A stretch of DNA of 64,000 nucleotides, from assembly GCA_029465975.1 (NCBI GenBank), contig CM055744.1, positions 4,886,996 through 4,950,995 of the forward strand, written 5' to 3'. The number at the start of each line of letters is the position of its first letter. The stretch's first letter is position 1. The translations under genes were made by a program, and so were the position numbers. The notes beneath the pieces were generated by a model. That model had not been told where the DNA came from and did not search any database. It worked only from the letters and a program-made list of their open reading frames with translations. Below are positions 41,783 through 55,000 of this stretch, piece by piece. The stretch is from Dallia pectoralis. Its lineage: Eukaryota > Chordata > Actinopteri > Esociformes > Umbridae.

Positions 41783-42081
41783 TGTAGCGACCCTGGAGTT
41801 CGGGAACCCATTGGACAGAGGGAGGAGGGGGCGGGTCAGGGAGCATCTTATAAGAGGGGGGTCAAGCAGGTGTCTCGCTCTCTCTCCTCATTTGTCGAAG
41901 TGACAAGTTCAGTGAATGTTAACTGTGGTTCTGTTCAGTGTTCATTAGCTGTTGCTAATTGTGTTTAAGTTTAAGGGTAGTAGGCGTAGGCAGTGGCCCA
42001 CAACTGCCTGGTTGTAATAAATAAAGAGTGTTAACCGTATTAGTGCCTCCGTCTCCGTTGGGGTTACGTGAGAATTTTACA
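41783..42081 (+). repeat. 3' LTR of Gypsy element 2
   Basis: 299 bp, 297 identical to the 5' LTR. Preceded by the polypurine run AAAGGGGGGG. The following 42082-42689 holds no recognisable feature. Confidence 0.95.
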
Positions 42082-42689
42082 ATATGTTATGTTACTCTGT
42101 TGCATGTTTAGGTCCGTGTTTTATACATATAGCTGTGTTTGTAGTCGCTTGTTAAGCACATTTTTTGTTTCATTTCGAGTACTGTGTATATGTTTTCCGT
42201 GTTTCTTTTATATATTAAAACCTCTTGAACGCTATCATGCATTGTACTTGGAATAATCCTGCACTACACCTGGAACGTGAATATATGTAATGAAAAAAAA
42301 TGTGTTTAGGCATATTGTAGCATTTCAGGCATCTAAATAAACATAGTTAGGCAAAATGTATGACATTTTAACTGCACCGAAGGTGCAGGGAGCTGCTATG
42401 TTTATTGCCCAGAATGTTAAGAGCTTTAGAGCTCATTAAGTGAGAATTAAAACACAATATGTTTGAAAGCCATCACCAAACCAATTTGAAATCTATGGCT
42501 CGACATTATGTACTGTAGACTTAAGAGTATACTAGGTACGAGTATTTTGTGTAATGTTAAAAAACTCAATTCATTTATTAAACTGTTTAAATAAAATTAC
42601 CAAAAGAATGTTTAATCTGCTAAATCTTGTCAGGTATTTTTTTGAGTTTTATCTTAAACATGTTAATATTATCTTGTTTTTTGTTCTAG

Positions 42690-43001
42690 CACTCATGTCA
42701 TCATTGTCACCTCAGCAGCCACAGAGGAAGGAAGACATGTTGGAAGACCAAAACCAACAGGAGAAGTTTCAGTTAAACGACACAGAGGGTGATGAGCAGA
42801 AAGATCCAGCAGACACTAAATATCCTGTCTCAGTGTATCAGACTATGTCAAATCTAATCTAACATCCAACCAGTTATATATTGAGGCCACAATCACACAG
42901 GACAATACAGTACTAACGCCCGCTGCCCCTTAATTCTGTGCATGGCCCCTGCTGTCAGGAGGACAATTCCTCTCAGAAACTACACCCCACAACCTCTCCA
43001 G
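42690..43001 (+). CDS. candidate first coding exons of arhgef10l
   Basis: Exon 42690-42788 follows TTTTTTGTTCTAG. It has ATG five bases in and encodes a Gln/Glu/Asp-rich start (MSSLSPQQPQRKEDMLEDQN). Exon 42959-43001 follows CTGCTGTCAG and ends at CTCTCCAG/GTAAAA. With the donor at 42789 the phases (1, then 2) match exon 47366, but another donor before GTGTATC (about 42835) would break the frame. There is no strong sequence homology, so this is a model rather than an identification. Confidence 0.4.
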
Positions 43002-46000
43002 GTAAAATGTTATTTGTATTAAACCCCATGAGTGACTTCACAGTTGCTAACAATGTTTTAAGGACGAGGCTCGTTAAGAGATATAAGAAACATACAGTAG
43101 TTCAAGTTAGAAATTGTGTATGGACTACCACCAGACAGAATCGTGTCTAAAAAACTCTGTTAACTAAAGAGAGAGATTTGAACCTGTGCTAACTTCTGTT
43201 GGACAAAATGCACTGATTACTGCTTAATTAAAAGGCTTCTCACAAAGCCTGCATGTTGTACAGTAATCTGCTGAGTGGGTAGTGGAGCATTCTTCTGGGG
43301 AATGCTATTACATAAACAGCGGCTGGTGGAGGAGACCCTACAGACCAGATGAGAGGGTTTACATTGTCTTTATATTATATTGTTTTGGCAGCTGTATCTT
43401 GTATAAAAGCTGGTATATAAACAATTCCATAGTGAAATACATAAAAATATTTGACAATTTTTTGGGCCACAAAATCGCTAATCAAAAAATCGGGACCTGA
43501 ATGAACAAATAAGACAACATTTGTAATTTTTTTTTTTAGGACATTATTAGACTTCACTCAGATGTACCATGACACCCAGGTGCGCTACAGCGACTCATGG
43601 GCAGATTGTCAAGCAGATTTATGATTCGTTCAGTAAGTTCTCCATATACTTTTATGGAAACATCACACCAACACCGTTATTATTGACATATGATATCGGG
43701 ATAACTTTGGGAGGCAGTGTCTGTTTTTTGCCAAAGACCAAGATGGGAAACCCTGTAACCCTGTTATGACAAAGTGAAAATGTTACACCTTGTTTGGAAA
43801 AGGAGGTTGAAAGCGTCTGTGATACGGGCTGGTTATTGAGGAGTGTAATTCAACAAGTAGAATCTCAAAATAGAATTTGAATACATATGTACACTAGCAA
43901 CAAGCTCCTAACTCGGGTATCTTTATGGTCCCCTGCTTTGATTGGGCACACTGGTGCTAGTTCCCAGATCCTTGATTCCTGCCTGATGGTATTTAAGAAC
44001 GTGTGTTGAGAACCATCCCTCTGGTGGAACCATTCCATGGGCTGTCCCGTGCTGAACATATGCTACTGATGGTCAGATAGTAGCATGCTATTAAAGACAT
44101 GCTTTCTTGACTTTCTTGACTTTTTTGAAATTATCATAGTGCTTGTTTTTTTACATACTGCTATGTAAAAAACACCAAATGTGCAGTGCTCTGTGAGAGA
44201 ACCAGCAGTCTCAGTCACTGGCATGTTCTTCTAACATTTACTCTAATGAAGAAACCAATCAGTGTGCGCTTGTCTCTAAACACGCCGCTACCATGGCACT
44301 CTTTGAGTGTACCATCCATTGCTGGTAAGTGGGAAGAACTAGGTGAGGAGCTTAGTCGTGGGTTTTCATTCAGGCTTGATATGAATGAAATTCCTCTTCA
44401 GCATGTCATTTAGTAGAATACCTTGAACGAGTTAGCCCTTCTACGGATTCTGTTTGCAAATGTGCTTATTTCACAAAAGGTTTCAAGGCAAATGAATAAC
44501 AAAACTGTGAAAAAAGTGGCGAGAAAAATGCTGTGTGTGTGTCTATGTGTTTAAATCTGTGATTGTGTGTGTGTGTTTGAACAGGGTTGGATTGTAAAAG
44601 AAGGGGCTTGTGTGGTCTCAGCAATTTCTCATCAGGACTATTTCTGCTGAGTACTCTGTTTTACTGTGGCCCAATATTTTCTCTGTCATAGTAGAGATAT
44701 CAATTGCTTTTTCTGTTTTTTTGACGAATGGCTCGTGTCAGCGTTTGCACTATGTGTCTGTTTCAGCTCGGATTCACTAATCATTTTCTGGTCAGGTTTT
44801 AAAACAAGGAAAATCACATGAGGTACAAATATTTGTTAGTTTTACTAGACTTTGGGGTTTTAGGCGTTAAGGTTAATGTAACAGTTCACTAGCTGTCAGG
44901 GAATATAATTTTATTATCAAATAACAATTACATTTTAATAATACTGAAATACTGACCCATAATTAATTTTCTAAATAGGATGAGTGAATGAAACTGGAAA
45001 TTCTAAGTATTAGAATTGACATCCCCTGTGTCGTGAAGTTAGATAAAATGTCATAAAAAACAGTCACCAGGACGACCTGACGCCAGACATCTATATGGCT
45101 CAGTTTAATGTACTGCTGAGCCGTAACCATAGAGAGGCACACATTTAACTCTCCACTTGAGCAGCCCCAGTTGCAAATAAACAATGCCTCAGAAAACACG
45201 CCGTGTAGCTGACAGGCTGCAAACGCAACACGCAGTTTCAGCAGCACGTGCTGTGTTGTTCGGTTATACTTGTTACGTGGTGGGAGTTGATAACAATAAC
45301 ATCTGGCCATTCATCAGCATGGCATTATTCATCAGCATGGCATTATTCATCAGCATGCCATTATTAATTAGCGTGGCATTAATAATTAGCGTGGCATTAT
45401 TCATTAGCGTGGCATTATTCATTAGCGTGGCATTATTCATTAGCGTGGCATTATTCATTAGCGTGGCATTATTCATTAGCGTGGCATTATTCATTAGCGT
45501 GGCATTATTCATTAGCGTGGCATTATTAATTAGCGTGGCATTATTGATTAGCGTGGCATTATTGATTAGCGTGGCATTATTTATTAGCGTGGCATTATTC
45601 ATTAGCGTGGCATTATTCATTAGCGTGGCATTATTCATTAGCGTGGCATTATTCATTAGCGTGGCATTATTCATTAGCGTGGCATTATTCATTAGCGTGG
45701 CATTATTCATTAGCGTGGCATTATTCATTAGCGTGGCATTATTAATTAGCGTGGCATTATTGATTAGCGTGGCATTATTGATTAGCGTGGCATTATTTAT
45801 TAGCGTGGCATTATTCATTAGCGTGGCATTATTCATTAGCGTGGCATTATTCATTAGCGTGGCATTATTCATTAGCGTGGCATTATTCATTAGCGTGGCA
45901 TTATTCATTAGCGTGGCATTATTCATTAGCGTGGCATTATTCATTAACGTGGCATTATTCATTAGCATGCCATTATTCATTAGCATGCCATTATTCATTA

Positions 46001-49000
46001 GCATGGCATTATTCATTTGCATTCCATTATTCATTAGCATGGCATTATTCATTAGCATGCCATTAGTCATTAGCATGCCATTATTCATTAGCATGGCATT
46101 ATTCATTAGCATGGCATTATTCATTAGCATGGCCAGCACCGTTTGCCAGGGAAACAGGAGAGCCAGGTGAATGAGGCTTCTAAACCTGAAAGTTTTCTGT
46201 AGCTGGAGAGAGTTGAAATAGATCAGTAACCTAAATAAATCAGTTGCATCTTAAACTCAGGCTGCTCACACTGTGCTTTCCCTCAGGCAATTCTATTTAT
46301 ATCGAATAACGTCGTCTGTTCTTCCCCCTGAAGCCATATGATTCACAGGGGCTTAAACAGGCAAGTGAAGGGCTTACGCCTGTCGCAAGGATAAAACAGG
46401 AAAGGTAAAATATTGACTCCTTCAGTATTTTAAACGTTTCAAGGAATATTTGTACTCACTAAATGTCATGTTACATTTCCGAATGAATCAACAGTAAACT
46501 GTAAAATGCATATTGTCTCACATTTTTTACATGTATTATGTTAAATGGTGAAGCATTAATTCAATTTGTTGTTTCATTGATGTGACACGCTCTGTCTTTT
46601 CTAAAAAGACATTAGAGAAATATCTAGTAGACATTACAATGTGAACTGTTTGACCCAATGTCCTTGTCAAGCACGGTGGCGGTAGTGGACGTTTTAAGGA
46701 TATTTTGCATCATGAGAACATGAAAGACTCCCCATCATTGAATAACCCATACATTATGGTCTGCATGAAGTAATTCTAAAGGACAATGTCAGGTGATTGG
46801 CTCGTGAGTTGAATCTGAATCGCTTCCGGGCCATGCAGTAAAACCTAATCCAAACCACAAATGCCCGTCCTTGAATGTCCGAACGAACTATGCGTCGATT
46901 ATTTTGGAGTGGCCTAGACAATGGACAGATTTATATCTGATGTTGTGGCATGACCTTACAAAAGCAGTTCTTGTTCAAAACCTACAAATGCATGGCCTAG
47001 ATTGACCCGGTGATATAAGCCTCTGCTCTAAGGGCACAGGTGCTGCAGTTATTTAGAGATTTTTGCAGCAAAAGCTTTATCGTTTACCACTTTCCTGCCC
47101 AATAAAGCATAAACCACTTTTTAAACATATTTTTTTTAAAATCTGTATAAAAACTTTGCTGTTTTACATTCAATAGTGGAATTAAATTCTTGATTATCTG
47201 ATCAACAATCCAGTGTAGCAAAAACTGGAAATCTGAAAGGTCCTCAACCTCTCCTCCAGCACTCTTCCTACTTCTGTTCCACAATGGCGCTGTGTGAACG
47301 GCCACACAGCACCCAGCAGTGAGCAGTCAGAACTGCTTTACCTATTTCTCTCTGATATCTTCCAGGTTCTCTCACCCCGTTAAGCTGGTTGAACCCAGTG
47401 CTGCTGTACCGTTAATGGAAGAGCAGCCCTGGCAGGAGCTCCAGGGAATGTCTGGTCCTGAGGAGGTGTCACCTGTGGAGAACCCGACGGATGCGTGTAG
47501 CCGAGTTGTGGAGACAACAAATGAGAGCTCAAGCCTGACGGATCACTCTGAAGATGCACCACGGACAGGTGATGAACAAAAGGAACAGCTGGATGAGAGC
47601 CTGTGTTATGTTGTGGAGGACATGATCAGAATGCTTTAGATTGAAAAGACACATTAAAAATGTGCAACAATGCATGATTAAAAGCCTAGTGATCACCGTT
47701 TACTAATGACAGTTATATCGCACATTTTACAACTGAAAGAACATGTGAGTATCTGGTCACTATTTCTTCTGTTACTAGAAAAGCTAAGAATATGCCAATA
47801 GGCGAAAAACATGCGCTGACAAAAATGAGCTGTTCCTTTGGGCGGTAGTTGTCAGGTTTGGTTTGTGTTGAACGGTGACCTACTTGTGTTGTCATCCTGA
47901 ACCTAATCAGCTCATTCTGGATGCTTTAAATCTCTTCCAGATTGTACCGAGCCTTTTGATCATGCTAATCTCATATCATGCTATCTCACAGATGTTATCA
48001 CAATCAATATGTTTGCCAAGTATGTCTCTTATTGAACAAGCACTTCCCTTAAATGCCCTGTTCTTATTATTGACAACTGTCGGTTGAACAGGTCTTAATT
48101 ATCAATACGGGCCTTATTCCCTCATCCACACGTGAAGATGCCTAGTTCTAGTATAAAAACTCTTTCCTCACCAACAGGCTTCACTCAACAAAGTCTTCAC
48201 AGTCCCTGGTACAGCATAGAATTATATGAGCTGGTCCAGCAAATGTAACACCTGTTCTGACACAAAGCAATGCCCTTAGCAAGATACTCAAATTAGCAAC
48301 TCTTCAGGGAAATTAGGGAGAAACAACAAGGCACTGTACTCAATGAGGAAATAAAGAAATTTACAGTCATCATCATGCTGGCCACGGTTCAAAACCAAGA
48401 ATTTTCAGTAAAAATAAATTCCCAGAGTCAGACAATCCTGACCCCAATGTTTGAAATGTTAAATCAAGATATTTTAGTATTCTTTCGCCGTACAAGTTCA
48501 TTCGATTTGTGACAATTTCTCGGATGGAAATAGCCTTCATTTCTCAGAACAAATATATACTGACGAGTTTCGGAAGAAAGTTCATTGTTTTGGGCCTTTT
48601 TGAGCCTATAATCGAACCCACAAGCACAGAAACTCTAGATACTGACCTAGACTTTAGCCAGTTTATTGCTTCTTAAATTGGCACAATAGTTTTTAACTGT
48701 CCTACCATAATTGCTAAATGGTTTTCTAATGATCAATTAGCCTTTCAATGAAAACTTAGATTAGCAAGCACAACCTGCCATTGGAACAATGGTTACTGAT
48801 AATGGGCCTCTGTATGCCTGTCAGCCGTTATCAACTATTTTATTGTCTTTGTCTATGCTCCCTTTGGGATCCATTCTCAGAAACATAATATATCATATCA
48901 CTTTTATGTGATGATACTTAGCGGTACTTACCAACTCCTTGACTGCCTTGAAGATAATAGGTGCTGGATGGAAAAAACTTTTCTCCAACTTAATGAGAAA

Positions 49001-52000
49001 AAAAAAGTTTCTCCAACTAGATGAGTGTAAGACTGCAGTTATAGTATTTGGCACCCCAAATCAGTTGAGAAACGATCTAATAATGTGGGCCCCTTGTCCA
49101 GGAATGTGAACCCACTAGCAATACATGAAGGTGTTGTCTTTGATTCAGCTATACAATTAGACAAACTAATTAATCCTCTTGTCATAAGTACATTTTATCA
49201 TGAGGATTATTGCAAAACTACTATCCTTCCTCCCTCATGGAAATGGAGATTAAACATGCACTTATGTTGTCTCAAATTGATTATTGCAATTCTTGGTATT
49301 CTGGAATTTGTCACTCTTATCACAGTTGCAGATTGTCCAAAATTCAGCTGCTAGATTGTTGACTGGTACCAGGAAGTGGGGTCATATCTCCCCAATATTG
49401 ACCTCTCTTCACTGGTTACCAGTCAAATATGGAATTTGATTTTAAGGTGCTGTTACTTGTTTTTAAGGTATTACATGGATTGGCTCCATTGTATATTTTA
49501 GATCTTCTACATTGTATCAGTCCTCCAGGTCACTTAGATCAAACCAGTTCCTTTTAGCCATTCCACAGTCTGGGCTGAAAACCATAGGTCATCGTGTCTT
49601 TTCGGTTGTGGCCCAACTATTGAATAAACTGCCTATCATCATTACCCACCACAAGACTTTATTCTCGTCTTCGAATAAAGCCTTGGAATTTCGAGTCAGT
49701 TTATGGACATTTGGGCTCACCGGTGTATTCTGTATATACTATAGTGTTGAAGTTTCTGGTAGCTTAGCTCTGTTTAATTGCTTTTAATAAAAGCATTTGA
49801 TTTGTTTCAGGTCAAATATTTTAGACCAGGCCAGAGTCATAATCGAAATACAACTTTCAGGCTTTGAAACATTTGACTTTTCAAATGTTTTCAAAAATAC
49901 CACCAGAAAGTTAGTCAGCGTACCAAAATGAATCTTATGTGGCCTTCTGATTTTGTTGGAGGCATAGATTTACTGTAGAGCATTCAGTCTACATCTGTCG
50001 TTGTGGGAGCTAAAAGAAACACACCGAGGCTGTTTGAAATAACGAGCGCTGTTCCCAGAGGACTGAATCAGTTACTTCGCAGATCTGCTGATATGCTGAT
50101 TGCCAATATGTAGGTATTGCCTTTCCTTTCTGTACACGTTCTTCACAGAGAGAGAATGTGTGTGTGTGTGTGGCTGTGTGCATGCTTACTTAGCTAATCC
50201 CTATTGTTGTAGAACAATATGCTTTCTCTCTCTTTTGGATTGTGTCCACGGTTATAAAGAATCTTAGAGCTGTGTCGGCTAATCCATGTCAGAATACACA
50301 TCTCTCCGCCGATAATTGAATCCAGTGGTCGTTAATGTTTGAGGCTAATAAAAAAAACGTTCCAGACAAATTACAATTTTAAAGTGAATCAATAAAGCCA
50401 CTAAGCTAAATGAGGCTGAAACACACTCTCTCTCTCAAAGCCGTTAATGGCAAGTCTGGCGGACCGTGGAGATAGACGGGGGCAATTTACAAACAAGGTG
50501 TATATTATTATTTAACACATGAGCCTGACTCCCTGCTATGTTCCTGCTAATATAATAATGTAATATTCTATTAACGAAATGACATTACAGAATATCTATG
50601 TATATTGTTTAATCAAATGCATGTATGGGACCAAAAGCAGTGTGTATTAATTGCGAAGTAAAGTCGCTTTTTCAGACGATCAGTGGGAGAATCCAATCCG
50701 GGCTCTGTGTCATTTGGTTCTGACTAATTCGTTTTTTACGGTCTCCCCCAGAAGGAGTGGCCGATGAAGAGTTAGTGACAGGTCGTCCAGAGGTGATCTT
50801 TGATGACGTGTCACGTGAGAGACCACTCTCTCCCGACGATGATGGTAAATCCAGGGGCAAGAGATAAGAGACGCTGGGGACATGGACTGGTTTTATTTGA
50901 TGTCCCCCCCGTTTGATCCTGTATAAGAATTCTTTGGATCAATGCACACTGACCTGGGATCAGGTGACATTTGGTTCCTTTAAGCTCTTCTTGATTGAGC
51001 TTGAGACTCTTATATCTAAAAATCAGTGTGGATCACTGTACGGTCTTTATTCAGCCTTGATGTCAGCTTGTCTGTGTGTGCGTGTGTGTGTGTGTCAGGG
51101 GACATAATATATGAGGATGTGCACGGAGACGGGCCCCAGGGTGCAGGCAGCGGTCGGAGCTCCAGTGAGTTTGAGAGTTACGACGAGCAGTCTGATACGG
51201 AGAGGAAACTTCCAACCCGCAGCAAGGTAGGAGAGAGAGTGTTGGTATTCTATGTCTGTAGGCCTGTCTGTCTGCTGTTGTCTGGATTCAATGCATACGA
51301 CACGATGCACACGCTAATATTGCGCCCGTTGTCGCGGCTCCCAACCACATGGTGTGTGAAATTTATGGAGATGAAACTAAGAACATGAAAATTGCATCAG
51401 CCTCATCTATTTAGCCTGGTGGCCTGAGAATCAATAAGCTCCCTTTCAGCTTGAAAGCAATGACACTGTACTGTAGACGCTGTGCTATTGCTATACACTT
51501 GGTGAATCTAGCCACTCTTGTCCACACGGGGGCAGTATATCCTCATTCACGTTGGTCTCTCTTCTGTGTGGTCAGACACGGTCCAGTTTCATCCCAGCAT
51601 ATATAGCATGTATGTAGAGTATAATATATATTGAAGCCTTGTCATAATATATTACAGTCATGTTTCCATATAGTGCCCCATTTCCGGGAGCAAAACTAAT
51701 CTGGACAAATGTGTTCATAATGTGATCAAACAGTTTGAACCTGGTCCCATATTCCTAGCATGCGATATCCACATCAAGTTGGGACTGTACACACTTTCTG
51801 TAAGCATTTGCAGTTGGCTTTGTGCCTTTGCCTTTTTCACGGTCATTATAAATCTATGGTAAATGAAATGTTGCTTGGGATCAATTCAAGTCACGTGGTT
51901 CCTGTAAAATCATAGAGTTCATACTGTTCCAGACATATCACCAGCAATCACAATTAAAATGGTCTTCAGCTGTGCAGTAGGTCTTTCAAGAAGATGTATG

Positions 52001-55000
52001 GTGACTGGATAGTAAGTAATGATGATGACACAACCATCTCAGCACCAAGACATGGACATGATTTCACTGATAATAGTAGCCAACAGTTTTTGGACTTTAG
52101 GCACCATATTGGCGCCTGTGGCAGTGAGAGTAATGCAGCCTTTTCGACACAAGTGCCAGCCTGAGAATGCTCGTCTGACATGGAGCCCGTTCAGACTGGC
52201 ACTGACTTAATAACGACATTGTTTCATACATCAGTTGTTGACGGATGTTCACGAAATAACACGCTGGTCTTTTATGCAACAGAATTGATATCAGCTTTCG
52301 AAATACACGTCATTCTACACGAAAACATTATCTCGACATGCTGCATGAATATTCACTCTCATAACATTCCCAATCATCGCACCCGTACCTCCATTTCTTT
52401 TTACGGCTAGAGAGTTGTTTATGATGAGTGACACGTGTAAGGAGGCACAACCATTTCACTCCCAAGACATTAGCGTTAGCAACAAGTTTCACTCATCCAC
52501 TGCTGTCATGCTAATATGATATTGGAAAATACTTAACGAGGCCCTGCACCCTGGCACACTCTGGTACGTCACAGTGTTTATTGAAGGCCGAGCGAGAAAT
52601 CTAGTCATGTTGTGTTTCGTCTATGTTGCTGATCTACTCCTCTACTAATAAAGTACCAGTCAAAAGTTGACACACTTACAAATTCAAGAGTTATTCTTTA
52701 TTTTAACTATTAGTCTAATTGTAATGACATTAACTATGAAATAAGTCATAGGGAATCATGTAGCAACCAAAACAGCATTAAACAAACCGGAATACTATTA
52801 TTACAAGTAGCCGACCTTTAACTTAATGACAGCTTTGCACAGTTTTGGCGTTCTCTCAACCACCTTCATGCGGTAGTCATCTGGAATGCTATTTCAACGG
52901 TCTTGAAGGACTTGCCAAATCTGGTACTTGTTGGCTGCTTTGCTTTCACTGCAGGTCAACTCATTCTATACCATCTCAAATGGTGTCGGGGTCAAGCCAA
53001 ATCATCTGAGGCAGCTTCTATCACTCTTTTTTGATCAAATAGCCCTTACACAGCCTGGTGTTTAGTCTGCCATGAATTTGAAATAAATCACAGACAGTAT
53101 CACCAGCAGAGCAATCCCATACCGTCACTCCTTCTCCGTGATTCAGTGTGGGAACCACAGATATATAGATCATCTGTTTACCAACTCTGCATCTTAAAAA
53201 CACCAAAAACCAATCCTCTGCATCATCACTTTTATTCTAGCAGTGCTCAAGAGAGCTAATTATGTGTGCTTGACTATGGTCAAGGACACATATTGTAATC
53301 TCACATATATATTATTATTATGTGTGCTTGACTATGGTCAAGGACACATATTGTAATCTCACATATATATTATTATTATGTGTGCTTGACTATGGTCAAG
53401 GACACATATTGTAATCTCACATATATATTATTATTATGTGTGCTTGACTATGGTCAAGGACACATATTGTAATCTCACATATATATTATTATTATTATTA
53501 TGTGTGCTTGACTATGGTCAAGGACACATATTGTAATCTCACATATATATTATTATTATTATATCAATTTTGTCCCCGCCTACTCCTCCCACAGTTTTTG
53601 CACTAGATGGACAAAAAAGGTGTCAAAATGTGCGTCCCGAACTCTATTTAGTTGGCATTGTTTTGTAGAAGGTTTCGTTATGTAGTTTACGAAATATTAA
53701 CGATAATGTCGCTAATTAATCCCCATTGAAATACATTGACGGAATCTTCAAAACTAGAGTGTGAGAGCCCATTCAGCAGAAAATTTAGAGAACATTTGTA
53801 AACTGCTACTGCTGCCTGAGTTTCAACTCTTTACACACAAATGGCATATCAAAACGTTCATCTATTTGTGCTGTCACTCAAAATGTTCAAATATAAGCTG
53901 TAACATATATATTTATTTCGTTATGTCCTTTTGTTTCCAACTTGCGCCTCCCCATAGACATCCATACAAACGCTGATTTTCTCCACTCTAATTTGAAAGC
54001 GATTTTTTGTGTTTTTTTGTTCGTTTGTAAATTGTGATAGCGCCTACATTTCCGGGGTTACAGATACATGTTATACATCAAAATGTCCGCCTGGTTCTTA
54101 GGATTCTCATGATGTAATTGTTTAAACTGTGTGAGTAAAACTCTGGTTAGTAGAGCTAAAAGTATACGACCATGTCTGAATCTTTTGAAATGATAGACAG
54201 TGAAGCAGCATTTTCTGGTTGTTGATTGGCTAAATAGTAGGAACATTCTGGAAGGGGTGGGGGAGGAGGCAGCGCGCTCTGATATCGATGAGAACAGCTG
54301 GTCCTCCTGACAAAGGCATGGCTGGCAGGCAACAGCCACAGACACTGCAATCAACAGCCACAGACATATCCTGCAGCAAAGAAAGAATGTATTAACGAAT
54401 GAATGGGTAAGTTCTTTCTCTGGGTCTCTGTTTACACGTTAGCATGTTAGCTAGCGTTAGCGCGCTAGCTATCGTTAGCATGTTAGCTAGCGTTAGCGCG
54501 CTAGCTAGCGTTAGCTACTACTGTAAGTTTATGCATACATTCAGACAGCCTGCAGCAATGAATGGATGGGTAACTTCTTTCTCTGGGTCTCTGTTTACAC
54601 GTTAGCATGTTAGCTAGCGTTAGCGCGCTAGCTATCGTTAGCATGTTAGCTAGCGTTAGCGCGCTAGCTAGCGTTAGCTACTACTGTAAGTTTATGCATA
54701 CATTCAGACAGCCTGCAGCAATGAATGGATGGGTAACTTCTTTCTCTGGGTCTCTGTTTACACGTTAGCATGTTAGCTAGCGTTAGCGCGCTAGCTAGCG
54801 TTAGCAGTTTCTAATGCTGTTTCATATGCTACTATGGTGCATGCAGCAGTAGTGTGTATTCATGAGTAATGACTGATAGGTTTAACACATTGTATACTAT
54901 GGTACATGTAGCAGCAGTGTGTATTCATGAGTAATGACTGATAGGTTTAACACATTGTATACTATGGTGCATGTAGCAGCAGTGTGTATTCATGAGTAAT

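Larger units (their letters stand above)
36730..42081 (+). mobile_element. Ty3/Gypsy LTR retrotransposon 2 (very young)
   Basis: A full-length plus-strand element: 5' LTR 36730-37028, PBS TGGTGTCAGAAGTGGGAT (37030-37047, tRNA-Leu type), gag, pol, polypurine tract (41770-41779) and 3' LTR 41783-42081. It is flanked by a 4-bp ATAT duplication (36726-36729 and 42082-42085). The two 299-bp LTRs differ at only two positions (GTTTGGG/GTTCGGG and GTCTCTG/GTCTCCG). It sits between chd5 and the first candidate coding exon of arhgef10l. Confidence 0.95.

Noticed and set aside
43548..43586. Candidate arhgef10l exon after a T-run acceptor
   Set aside because: In the phase needed to follow the 43001 donor it meets TAG within four codons.
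45184..46170. Open frames of 288-328 codons that look like repeated membrane segments (ISVALF) or Asn-rich repeats
   Set aside because: The 18-bp array is read in frame; the apparent hydrophobic helices are a by-product of the unit.
51575..51612. Short splice-bounded block (TVQFHPSIYS) as the missing arhgef10l exon
   Set aside because: It is only about 35 nt, its phase does not fit the flanking exons, and it lacks the RLKE/RDMQEL-type residues expected.
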